23,024 nt of DNA from JAJXWB01 sp047605445. Lineage in GTDB: Bacteria > Pseudomonadota > Alphaproteobacteria > Rhizobiales > Beijerinckiaceae. The stretch is from positions 1 through 23,024 of the forward strand of contig JASGFP010000066.1 in assembly GCA_047605445.1 (NCBI GenBank), written 5' to 3'. Position 1 is the first letter of the stretch. Every line of letters begins with the position of its first letter. This document shows positions 1 through 8,926 of this stretch, in pieces. Under the pieces are notes generated by a model. It saw only the letters and a list, made by a program, of their open reading frames with translations. It had not been told where the DNA came from and ran no database searches. Position numbers and translations under genes: made by a program.

Positions 1-2
1 CC

Positions 3-560
3 AAGCCGGTCGAAATCAAGACCGCCGCGCCCAAGCCTGCCGCGCCCAAAGCTGCCGCGCCCAAGCCTGCCGCCCCCAAACCCGCAGCCTCCGAGCCCGT
101 CGCCTCCAAGCCCGTCGCCTCCAAGCCCGCGGATGCGCCGATCAAGGCCGTGCCCGTCACGGCGGTCGACATGTCCGGCGTGCAGGACAATCTGCGCAAA
201 GCCGCCTCGAAAACGCTGGAGCAGGGCCGCGCGGCCTTCGAGCGCATGAAGGAAGCCAGCGAAGAGGCGACCGAGACGATCGAGGCGAGTTTCACGGCAT
301 CATCCAAGGGCGCGAGCGAACTCGCCTCGAAGGCGCTGGAAGTCGCCAGGATCAACGCCAACGCAACCTTCGATCACCTGAAGGCGCTGGCCGGCGCCAA
401 GACGCTGGCCGACGCCGTGACGATGCACGGCCAGTTCATCCGCGCGCAATCGGAAGCCGCCATCGCGCAGGCCAAGGAATTCGCCGAACTCGCCAAAAAG
501 GCCGCGACCGACGCCGCCGCGCCGATCCAGGCGCAGATCAAGAAGGCGCAGGCGAAGTAA
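3..560 (+). CDS. Phasin family protein, 5' end outside the window
   Basis: Phasins coat polyhydroxyalkanoate granules in the cytoplasm and control their size and number. The frame is open from the first bases of the window to TAA at 558-560, so the start lies upstream. The GTG at 150 is an internal codon rather than a convincing start. The visible part has two regions. The first is an Ala/Pro/Lys linker of about 50 residues built from pentapeptide repeats. The second is a Phasin_2-type amphipathic helical domain of about 130 residues (from VQDNLRKAASKTLEQGRAAF to the C-terminus), rich in Ala, Lys and Glu and without Cys or Trp. The C-terminus ends IQAQIKKAQAK, typical of these helical proteins. 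Such AAPK-rich linkers also occur in histone-H1-like and PhaF-type proteins, so DNA binding is possible, but the C-terminal domain fits a phasin. A GC hairpin follows 21 bp after the stop. The family call is fairly sure; the exact granule role is inferred. Confidence 0.75.
   Translation, partial: KPVEIKTAAPKPAAPKAAAPKPAAPKPAASEPVASKPVASKPADAPIKAVPVTAVDMSGVQDNLRKAASKTLEQGRAAFERMKEASEEATETIEASFTASSKGASELASKALEVARINANATFDHLKALAGAKTLADAVTMHGQFIRAQSEAAIAQAKEFAELAKKAATDAAAPIQAQIKKAQAK
24..128 (+). repeat. Seven tandem 15-bp units inside the phasin gene
   Basis: Seven consecutive 15-bp units run in frame. The first, third and fourth read GCCGCGCCCAAGCCT or close variants, and units five to seven drift to GTCGCCTCCAAGCCC. 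They encode A-A-P-K-P/A and then V-A-S-K-P pentapeptides. Units 6 and 7 are identical, which suggests recent duplication. The unit length is a multiple of three, so changes in copy number would keep the reading frame. Confidence 0.8.
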
Positions 561-581
561 GGTTTTCCGTCAGATGTTTGC

Positions 582-605
582 AGCGCCGCCCGAACGGGCG
601 GCGCT
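582..605 (+). terminator. GC-rich hairpin after phasin gene, terminator-like
   Basis: AGCGCCGCCC (582-591) pairs perfectly with GGGCGGCGCT (596-605) around a GAAC loop, giving a 10-bp stem 21 bp after the phasin stop codon. No T-tract follows, so it is not a textbook intrinsic terminator. It may end the phasin transcript or protect its 3' end. Confidence 0.55.
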
Positions 606-697
606 CGCGTGTGTAGCGCCCCACGCGCCTTGCAATCGCGGCGCGCCTCTTCTATGAAGCGCGGCGCAAGGCCGGCCGTTTTCGCGCCCGCGCACAT

Positions 698-774
698 GCC
701 GCCATAGCTCAGTTGGTTAGAGCGCTAGATTGTGGATCTAGAGGTCCCCCGTTCGAGCCGGGGTGGCGGTACCA
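698..774 (+). tRNA. tRNA-His (anticodon GTG), CCA encoded
   Basis: A complete cloverleaf can be folded by eye. The acceptor stem GCCGCCA (698-704) pairs with TGGCGGT, with a G1:U72 wobble at the end. The D-arm reads AGCTCAGTTGGTTAGAGC. The anticodon stem CTAGA/TCTAG encloses the loop TTGTGGA, with anticodon GTG at 732-734. The T-arm CCCCG-TTCGAGC-CGGGG is followed by discriminator A73 (771) and a genomically encoded CCA (772-774). Most bacterial tRNA-His genes encode an extra G at -1 opposite C73. Here the -1 base (697) is T and base 73 is A, matching the variant histidine tRNA described in many Alphaproteobacteria, which pairs with a divergent HisRS. It stands alone, with no other tRNA nearby. 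Confidence 0.97.
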
Positions 775-1143
775 TTATCATCTCCGGCGACTCTCCCACC
801 TGCCTGACCTCGCGGCGAACATCGTCGTTGACCTCAAGCGAATTGCGCCGCAGCCACACGAGCGACCTGCGGCTGGTCAGCCGCCATCCGCGCAAGGTCA
901 ACGAGGCCGACACGCTCGTCGCGGCCGTCGCGGACATTCACCGCGAATGGGCTGACAAAAGCGGCGCCGCGCCGTAGCAGCGCGACCCATAGCCGCGCGC
1001 GAAACGCATGCGGACCATGCGCGCGACATCCGCCGATTTTAGCTTGCCCGTCAGACGTCCTCTCGTCATGCTCGTCTCCAACAGCCGCCGAAGCGGCGAA
1101 CACGCCAGAGGCGCGAGGCGCCCCAGCGGCATTGGGAGGAGAA
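775..1143. other. Gene-poor interval between tRNA-His and the CoA-transferase operon
   Basis: No confident gene lies in these 369 bp. One plus-strand frame is open from inside the tRNA to TAG at 975-977. Between about 833 and 977 its codons have the third-position G/C bias of the real genes here, and the peptide (SDLRLVSRHPRKVNEADTLV, then AAVADIHREWADKSGAAP) looks protein-like. There is no start codon after the tRNA that would give a sensible gene. It may be the 3' remnant of a gene that lost its front part, or chance in GC-rich DNA. I do not recognise the peptide. The rest (978-1130) probably holds the promoter of the downstream operon, but I see no convincing -35/-10 pair. A short inverted repeat, GGCGC-GAG-GCGCC, lies at about 1110-1122, just upstream of the ribosome binding site. 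Confidence 0.4.
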
Positions 1144-3512
1144 ATGGTTTTTGCGGGACTGCGCGTCCTCGAAATGGGTTCGCTCGCCTCGGCCTCATGG
1201 TGCGCGCGGCTGTTCGCCGATTTCGGCGCCGATGTCCTGAAACTCGAGCCCGACGGCGGCGACCCGCTGCGCGCGGCCTCGCCGCGATTTCAGAACGCCG
1301 GCGAGACCGAAAGCGCGACCTTCGCCTTCCTGAATTTCGGCAAGCGGCTGGCGCCGGAGCGCGACGCCGACCTGCCTGCGCTGCTGCGCGATTGCGACGT
1401 CCTGATCCTTGGCGATTGCGCCGCGCCATCGGGGCTCGACGCGAACACAGCGCCGACCGTGATCGATGCGAGCTGGTTCGGCGCGAGCGGCCCCTATCGC
1501 GGCCATCTGGCGACGGATGCGACCGTGCGTGCGCTCGCAGGCCTCGTCCAGCTCGTCGGCCCGGAAGACGGCCCGCCGCTGGCCGCGCCGGATTTCCAGG
1601 CGGGCTATGTCGCGGGCCTCTGGGCCTTCATCGCCGCCTGCGCGGGCCTGATGGCGCGGTCGCGCGACGGCGGGCGCCGCTTCGAGGCGAGCGTGTTCGA
1701 GGCCTGCGCGACGCTGACCGAATATCAGGTCGCCGAGGCCGCCGTCCGCAACGAGCCGCAGCAGCGCGCCGGCATCGGACGCTTCGCACCGACCTATCCA
1801 CTCGGCGTCTATCGCGCGTCCGACGGCTGGATCGGGGCGACGATGGTGACGCCTGCGCAATGGAAGGGTTTCTGCGAGATGCTCGGCCTGGCCGAACTCG
1901 CCGTCCCGCATTTCACCACGGGCCTCGAACGCCTGCCGCACGCCGACGATCTGGAGGCGCAATTCGCGCCGCTGCTGGCGCAGAGGCCCGCCGCGCACTG
2001 GTTTGCGGAGGGGCTGAAACGCAAGCTGCCGATCGTCGTCACGCCCCGCATCGAAGACCTCGCGTCGTCCCCGGAGTTTCGCGCGCGCGGCGCCATTGTT
2101 TCCATTCGCGACGGAAACAAGACATTGCGCGCGCCCGCTTCGCCGCTGCGGCTCGTCGCCACGCCGCCGACGACGGAGGCAAATCTCGCACGGCAAGGCG
2201 CAGACAAGCCCGCGTGGACAGCGCGCGAAGCCGCGCCGCGCTTCGATGCGCCCGCCGCGTCGAAAGGCGCTCTGCCGCTCGCCGGTTTTCGCATCGTCGA
2301 TTTCACCATGGGATGGGCCGGGCCGCTCTGCGCGCGCACGCTCGCCGATCTCGGCGCGGACGTCATCAAGATCGAGGGCTGCTCCTATCCCGACTGGTGG
2401 CGGGGCGTGGACAGGCGCCCCAACGTGCTGCGCGAAAAACTCTACGAAAAGACCGGCCGCTTCGCGGTGATGAACCGCAACAAGCGCGGGATCGCCATCG
2501 ACCTCACGCGACCCGAAGGCGTGAAGCTCGCCAAGGCGCTTGTGGCGAAAGCCGATGCGGTGATTGAAAATTACTCCGTCGAGGTTCTGCCGAAACTCGG
2601 CCTCGCGCCTGCAACATTGCGCGCGAACAATCCCAAGCTCGTCACGCTTTCCATGTCGGCCTTCGGCGCCTCGAGCCCATGGCGCGACTGCCGCGCCTAC
2701 GGCTCGACGCTTGAACAGGGCTCAGGCCTGCCGCATCTGCTCGGACGCCCCGACGATCCGCCCGTGATGGGCCATCCAGCCTATGGCGATCCGGTCGGCG
2801 GGCTCGCCGGCATGGCGGCGCTGATGACGGCGCTGCTGCATGCGCGCCGCACGGGCGAAGGACAGCACATCGACCTCTCGCAGGTCGAATGCATGATGCA
2901 GATGGTCGGCCCCTGGATAACAGCCCATTCCGCCGACGGAACCGTCGCGCAGCGCTCGGCGGGACGCCATCCCGATCATGCGCCGAGCGGCATCTATCCG
3001 TGCGCGGGCGAAGACGCATGGGTTTCGCTTGCATTGGCTGACGAAGCGGCTTGGCCGCGGCTTGCGGCGCTGATCGGCCGCGCCGATCTCGCGGCGCTCG
3101 ACAATCGCGTGGCGCGGCAGGCGGCGGCCGAAGCGATAGATGCGGCGCTCGCTGCATGGTCGCGCACGCGCGCGCCGGACGAAGCGATGGCCGACCTGCA
3201 ACGCATCGGCGTGGCCGCCGGCGTCGTGCGCCGCCCGCTCGACCTTCTGACCGATCCGCATCTCGTCGCGCGCGATTACTGGTTGTGGACGGAACGTCCC
3301 TACATGGGCCGCCACGCGCAACCCGCCGCCGCCGTGCGCGACAATGCGGCGCCCTACCCTGTCCGCTGGCCCGCGCCGACGCTGGGCGAGCACAACCGCG
3401 TCGCGCTGGGCGAGTTGCTGGACATGTCCGGCGCTGAGATCGACCAACTCACGCGCGTCGGCGTGATCGGCGACCTGCTCGTGGTCGCAAATCCCGGGGA
3501 GCGCGGAGCGGC

Positions 3513-3516
<4 letters not shown>
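1144..3516 (+). CDS. Tandem (two-domain) CaiB/BaiF family class III CoA-transferase
   Basis: Class III CoA-transferases move CoA between carboxylic acids through an aspartyl-CoA intermediate. This 790-residue protein is two family domains in one chain, about twice the usual 400 residues. Domain 1 starts at residue 1 with GLRVLEMGSLASASWCARLF and has the expected Asp at residue 150 (APDFQAGYVAG). Domain 2 starts near residue 377 with LAGFRIVDFTMGWAGPLCAR, contains NRNKRGIAIDLTRPEG, and has Asp549 in AYGDPVGGLAGMAALMTAL. Domain 2 is closer to the family consensus. Domain 1 is shortened after NFGKR, so it may be structural or specialise in the partner acid. Family members normally work as interlocked dimers, so the fusion could fold as an intramolecular pair. 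ATG at 1144 is preferred over TTG at 1132 because GGGAGG (1134-1139) sits 4 bases before it. The gene is first in a tightly coupled operon with an ABC importer and an acyl-CoA ligase; its stop overlaps the next start by 4 bases (ATGA). The donor and acceptor acids are unknown. Confidence 0.85.
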
Positions 3517-4543
<1,027 letters not shown>

Positions 4544-4547
<4 letters not shown>

Positions 4548-5557
4548 CCGGGGAACGCACGCCCACACTCTCCGTGCGCGACCTGCGCGTGGAATTTCCC
4601 GCCGCCGAGCGTGGCGCGACGGTGAAGGCGGTCGACGGCGTCTCCTTCGACATTTTCAAGGGCGAGACATTCGGACTGATCGGCGAATCCGGTTCGGGCA
4701 AGACCACCATCGGCCGTGCGGTCGTGCATCTCGTGGAGCCGACCGGCGGCGCGATCCTGCATGACGGCGTCGATGCGGCGACATTGTCGGCGCGCGATTT
4801 TCGCGCGCAGCGGCGGGCGTGGCAGATCGTGTTCCAGGATCCAAACGCCGCGCTCGACCCGCGCAGCACGATCCTGACGTCCGTGATGGAGCCGCTGGAA
4901 GTCGCGGGCGCGAGCACGCGCGAGGAGCGTCGCCGCGCCGCCCTGCAGGCGCTGGCGCGCGTCGGCCTGCCGGAGGAAGTGGCGCTGCGCTATCCGCACC
5001 AGCTTTCCGGCGGCCAGAAGCAGCGCGTCGTCATCGCGCGCACGCTGACGATGCGACCGGAGCTCATCGTCTGCGACGAGGTGGTGGCCGCGCTCGATAT
5101 GTCGATCCGCGGCGACGTGCTGAACCTGTTCGCCGAACTGCAGCGCGAACTTGGGCTCACCTATCTCTTCATCACGCACGATCTGTCCGTCGTCTCGCAC
5201 ATCAGCGACCGCATCGCGGTCGCCTATCTCGGACGGTTGGTGGAACTTGGCCCTGCCGAAGCGGTGACAGAAGCCGCCATCCACCCCTACACCCGCGCGC
5301 TTCTCTCCGCCGAACCGACGCCGCTGCCCGCGCACATGCGCACGGGCGAGCGCATCCTGCTCGAAGGCGAGATACCGAGCCCGATTCATCCGCCGTCCGG
5401 CTGCCATTTCCGCACGCGCTGCGGCCATGCGGCGGATATTTGCGCCGCGCGCGCGCCGGACTGGCGCGAGATTGTCAGGGATCATTGGGCCGCCTGCCAT
5501 TTCGCGGAACAATTCGCGGCAGAGCAAACGAAGGTCGGCGCAAACGCCGGCGCATGA
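4544..5557 (+). CDS. Peptide/nickel-type ABC transporter ATP-binding protein (DppF/OppF-like)
   Basis: This is the second ATPase of the importer and presumably forms a heterodimer with the preceding one. It has 337 residues: Walker A GESGSGKT (47-54), Q-loop VFQDP, signature LSGGQKQRV (154-162), Walker B LIVCDE (174-179) followed by VVAALD, H-loop ITHDLS, and a C-terminal extension with GCHFRTRCGHAADIC. The open frame continues upstream through the previous gene, but homology begins at TPTLSVRDLRVEF. The ATG at 4544, inside the ATGA overlap with the upstream stop, is therefore the start; no separate Shine-Dalgarno is obvious, consistent with coupling. It ends 14 bases before the substrate-binding protein gene. 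Confidence 0.92.
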
Positions 5558-5571
5558 AGAGGGAGGACGAT

Positions 5572-7131
5572 ATGGACAGCAAGATTTTCAGGCGCCTGAC
5601 ACGACGCGAGGCTTTGGCGCTGGCGGGCGCAGCCGGCGCTTCGACGCTCGCCAACTTCTCAGCGCTCGCGCAGGGCGCGGCGAAGAAGGGCGGCGTTCTG
5701 AAAATCGCCGCCAACGCCAATCCGTCCAGCCTCGATCCGGCGACCGGCGGCTCGGGCGCCGATCACACGATGCTGTTCCCGATGTTCGATACGCTGACGG
5801 AATGGGACTACGAGACGCTGAAGCCGAAGCCCGGCCTTGCGGAAACCTGGAAGTTTCCCGATCCGCAGACGCTGGTGCTCAACCTGCGCAGCGGCGTGAC
5901 CTTCCACGACGGATCGCCGCTCGACGCCGAGGCGGTGAAGTTCAATCTCGAGCGCGCCAAGACCGACGCGCGCTCCAACATCAAGGCCGATCTCGCGACG
6001 GTCGCCTCGGTGGAGGCGACGGGTCCGCTGCAGGTGACGCTGAAACTGTCGCAGCCCGATACCGCGCTGCCGGGCATTCTCTCCGACCGCGCAGGCATGA
6101 TGGTCTCGCCCACCGCGCTGAAGGCGGCGAACGGGAACCTCGACCGCAAGCCGGTCGGCGCCGGCGCCTACGAATTCGTGAGCTGGACCGACAACGAAAA
6201 GCTGACGATGAAGCGAAACGAAAAATACTGGCGCAAAGGCGAGCCCTATCCGGATGGAATCGAATTCGCGATCATTCCGGAATCGGCGACCGCCTTGCGC
6301 TCGGTGATCGCCGGCCAGAACGATCTCGTCTATCAATTGCCCGCGCGCCAGAAGATGATGCTGCAACGCGCGAGCGCGCTGAAGCAGGCGAGCGGACCGA
6401 CCGTCTATTGCCAGCAGATCTATTTCAACTGGAGCCGACCGCCGTTCAACGACATTCGCGTGCGCAAGGCGATCAACCACGCCGTCGACCGCGCGACCTT
6501 CGTCAAGGCGACGCTGGAGGGCGTCGGCGAACCGGCCTTCATGAACCTGCCATCCTCCCACTGGGCCTATGACGCGGACGTGGCGAAACTCTATCCTCAC
6601 GATCCCGACAAGGCGAAGGCGCTGCTGAAGGAAGCAAACATTCCCGACGGCTACGTTCTCGATCTCATCGGCTACACGGACCAGGATTCCGTGCGCCGCG
6701 CGGAAATCCTGATCGAGCAATTCGCCAAGGTCGGCCTCAAGGCCCAGTTCACCAATGGCGCAATCGCGGAGATGAGCGCGGCCTTCTTCGGCAAGGACAA
6801 GAAGGGCGCGGGGCTGGTATCGGCGTGGACGGGGCGGCCCGATCCGAGCCTGACCTACACCCTCATGTATTCCAAGGATTCCTACTTCAACGCCGGGCGC
6901 GCCGACGTGCCGGCCGAACTGCCCGACGCGCTGAAGGCGACGCGCGCGTCCGAGAGCCTGGACGAGCGCAAGAAGGCATTCGCGAAGGTGCAGCGCATCG
7001 TGATGGAAAATGCGCTGGTCTGTCCGCTCGCGTTTCAGTTCGAGCTCGACGCGCATGCCGCGAAGGTGAAGGGCTATCGCCCGAATCTGCTCGGCAAACC
7101 GAAATACGAAGGCGTTTGGCTCGAGGGCTGA
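5572..7131 (+). CDS. ABC transporter substrate-binding protein, family 5 (DppA/OppA/NikA-like), Tat-type signal
   Basis: This is the periplasmic receptor of the importer and decides its specificity. It has 519 residues, the usual length for SBP_bac_5 proteins. The N-terminus has two arginine pairs (RRLTRREALALAG) before a hydrophobic stretch and a likely cleavage site after SALA (residue 33). The TRREAL element suggests export by the Tat pathway rather than Sec. The mature protein has family-5 hallmarks: LKIAANANPSSLDPATG near the start, LAETWKFPDPQTLVLNLR, FHDGSPLDAEAVKFNLER, and PFNDIRVRKAINHAVDR. ATG 5572 is chosen over the in-frame ATG at 5554 because AGGGAGG (5560-5566) lies 5 bases before it. 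Family members bind peptides, nickel, glutathione, sugars or plant-derived acids. The neighbouring CoA-transferase and ligase argue for a carboxylic acid or its conjugate, which is an inference. Confidence 0.9.
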   Translation: MDSKIFRRLTRREALALAGAAGASTLANFSALAQGAAKKGGVLKIAANANPSSLDPATGGSGADHTMLFPMFDTLTEWDYETLKPKPGLAETWKFPDPQTLVLNLRSGVTFHDGSPLDAEAVKFNLERAKTDARSNIKADLATVASVEATGPLQVTLKLSQPDTALPGILSDRAGMMVSPTALKAANGNLDRKPVGAGAYEFVSWTDNEKLTMKRNEKYWRKGEPYPDGIEFAIIPESATALRSVIAGQNDLVYQLPARQKMMLQRASALKQASGPTVYCQQIYFNWSRPPFNDIRVRKAINHAVDRATFVKATLEGVGEPAFMNLPSSHWAYDADVAKLYPHDPDKAKALLKEANIPDGYVLDLIGYTDQDSVRRAEILIEQFAKVGLKAQFTNGAIAEMSAAFFGKDKKGAGLVSAWTGRPDPSLTYTLMYSKDSYFNAGRADVPAELPDALKATRASESLDERKKAFAKVQRIVMENALVCPLAFQFELDAHAAKVKGYRPNLLGKPKYEGVWLEG

Positions 7132-7133
7132 GC

Positions 7134-8090
7134 GTGGCGCAATCGTCCCCGCTTCGCTTTGTCGGGCGCCGCCTCGTGCAGGCGGCGCCGGTCATCGTGC
7201 TGGCGACCTTCATCGTCTTCGGGCTGCTGAAACTGCTGCCGGGCGACGTCGCCGTCACGCTTGCCGGCGATAACGCCACCGATCAGCGCATCGAGGAAAT
7301 CCGGCGGCTCTACGGGCTCGACCGGCCCTTCCTCGTGCAATATGGCGCGTGGCTGTGGAAGGCGCTGCATGGCGACCTCTCGCAATCCATCCTTTCCGGC
7401 GAAGCAGTGCTGACTTCCATCGCGCGCTGCTTTCCGCACACGCTGCTGATTGTCGCGCTGGCGCTGGGGCTGGCGCTGATCGTCGGCGTGCCGCTTGGCG
7501 CGGCGGCCGCCGCGCGGCCCAACGGCTTCGTCGACCGCGCGGCGATGACTCTCGCCTCCGTCGGCATCGCCGTGCCGAATTTCTGGCTGGCGATGATCCT
7601 CGTCTCGCTGTTTGCGCTGCGCTGGAACATGTTTCCCGCGACCGGCGCGACCGCCATTTCCGTGTCGCCGACGGACGCGCTCTATCACGCGACGCTGCCG
7701 GCGCTGGCGCTGGCGGCCGGCGGCATGGCTGAGGTCGCCCGCCAGACGCGCGGCGCGCTGCTCGACGTCATGAGTTCGCAATTCGTCCGCACTTTGCGCG
7801 CGAAGGGCTTGAAGACCTCCACCATCCTTTGGCGGCATGGCCTGAAGAACATCGCAGTCAACCTGCTGACCGTGACCGGCCTGCTGTTCAACCGGCTGCT
7901 CGCCGCGACCGTGGTCGTGGAAGCCGTCTTCGCCATTCCCGGCATGGGCGGGCTGATCGTGCGCGCCGCCATTCAACGCGATTTCACCGTCGTTCAGGGC
8001 GTCGTACTGGCGATGGTGGTCGTCGTCATTCTCGTCAATCTCGTGACTGACATGCTGTGCGCGGTCATCGATCCGAGGATCGGGCGATGA
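7134..8090 (+). CDS. ABC transporter permease (DppB/OppB-like)
   Basis: This is the first inner-membrane permease of the importer. From GTG at 7134 it has 318 residues, close to the DppB family size. It begins with a cytoplasmic RRL segment and a first membrane helix (VIVLATFIVFGLLKLLPGD), followed by the family's conserved periplasmic loop containing RRLYGLDRPFLVQYGAWL and GDLSQSI. About five further hydrophobic segments follow. The cytoplasmic EAA-type coupling loop is FVRTLRAKGLKTSTILWRHG, with G at the conserved position. The GTG lies 2 bases after the binding-protein stop, and GAGGG (7123-7127) lies 6 bases before it. The longer open frame upstream is out of register with any homology. 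The stop overlaps the next gene as ATGA. Confidence 0.9.
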   Translation: MAQSSPLRFVGRRLVQAAPVIVLATFIVFGLLKLLPGDVAVTLAGDNATDQRIEEIRRLYGLDRPFLVQYGAWLWKALHGDLSQSILSGEAVLTSIARCFPHTLLIVALALGLALIVGVPLGAAAAARPNGFVDRAAMTLASVGIAVPNFWLAMILVSLFALRWNMFPATGATAISVSPTDALYHATLPALALAAGGMAEVARQTRGALLDVMSSQFVRTLRAKGLKTSTILWRHGLKNIAVNLLTVTGLLFNRLLAATVVVEAVFAIPGMGGLIVRAAIQRDFTVVQGVVLAMVVVVILVNLVTDMLCAVIDPRIGR

Positions 8091-8917
8091 ACGCCGTCTT
8101 CGCCTATCTGCGGCGCGACATCAGGGCGGCGCTGGCGCTCGGCTGGCTGGCGGCGCTGGTTATCGTCGCCATCGCTGCGCCCTGGCTGTCGCCCTATTCG
8201 CCGACGGCGCAGAACGTCAACGACATGCTTGCGGAGCCGAGCGCCGCGCATTGGCTCGGCACCGACGATCTCGGGCGCGATATTCTCAGCCGCCTGATTC
8301 ACGGGGCGCCGGCAACGATCTATGCGAGCTTTCTCGCCGTCGCCATCGCCATCGTGCTCGGCGTGCCTGTCGGGCTTGTCGCCGGCTATTTCGGCGGCTG
8401 GATCGACGACGTCATCTCGCGCACGATCGACACGCTGCTGTCCTTTCCGGCAATCGTTCTCGCCATCGCCGTCACCGGCGCGCTCGGCATCGGCCTCACC
8501 AACGGCATGATCGCGGTCGGCATCGTCTTCTCGCCGCAGCTCGCGCGGCTGGCGCGCGCGCGCACGCTGGTGGTGCGGCACGAACTCTATGTGGACGCAG
8601 CGCGCTGCTTCGGCGCCTCGACGCCGCACATATTGTGGCGCCATGTGCTGCCCAACAGTGTGCAGCCCGTGATCGTGCAGGTGACGCTGCTGCTGGCCGC
8701 CGCGCTGCTTGCGGAAGCAAGCCTCAGCTTTCTCGGGCTCGGCGTGCAGCCGCCCAGTCCGAGCTGGGGCGCGATGCTGGCGCGCGCCTATCAGACAATG
8801 GATGTGGCGCCGGAGCAGATGTATCCGCCGGGCCTCGCCATTCTCTTCACCGCGCTCGCCTTCAACGCGCTCGGCGAGAGCCTGCGCGTCGCGCTCGATC
8901 CGACGCTCAAGCGATAG
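8087..8917 (+). CDS. ABC transporter permease (DppC/OppC-like)
   Basis: This second permease completes the five-gene transporter. Its 276 residues include the OppC_N-like first helix (LGWLAALVIVAIAAPWLSPY), the hallmark HWLGTDDLGRDILSRLIHG, further membrane helices, and the coupling loop YVDAARCFGASTPHILWRHV. It ends with the typical ALGESLRVALDP segment. The start ATG is taken from the ATGA overlap with the DppB-like stop, 10 codons inside a longer open frame. It is followed after 9 bases by the acyl-CoA ligase gene, which therefore probably shares the transcript. Confidence 0.92.
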   Translation: MNAVFAYLRRDIRAALALGWLAALVIVAIAAPWLSPYSPTAQNVNDMLAEPSAAHWLGTDDLGRDILSRLIHGAPATIYASFLAVAIAIVLGVPVGLVAGYFGGWIDDVISRTIDTLLSFPAIVLAIAVTGALGIGLTNGMIAVGIVFSPQLARLARARTLVVRHELYVDAARCFGASTPHILWRHVLPNSVQPVIVQVTLLLAAALLAEASLSFLGLGVQPPSPSWGAMLARAYQTMDVAPEQMYPPGLAILFTALAFNALGESLRVALDPTLKR

Positions 8918-8926
8918 GAGCGAAAC

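Noticed and set aside
732..977. Small gene starting inside tRNA-His
   Set aside because: A start in the anticodon of a tRNA is not credible; only the tail of the frame could be coding, and it is reported as a possible remnant.
698..1143. Genomic island or prophage attached at tRNA-His
   Set aside because: No integrase, no second copy of the tRNA 3' end and no change of codon use in the following genes.
1008..2567. Long plus-strand frame of 519 codons overlapping the CoA-transferase gene
   Set aside because: Arg/Ala-rich translation without any family motif; it is the out-of-frame shadow of the real gene, caused by high GC and few stop codons.
5659..7056. 465-codon minus-strand frame opposite the substrate-binding protein gene
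   Set aside because: His/Arg/Gln-rich antisense shadow; the plus strand encodes a full-length family-5 binding protein here.
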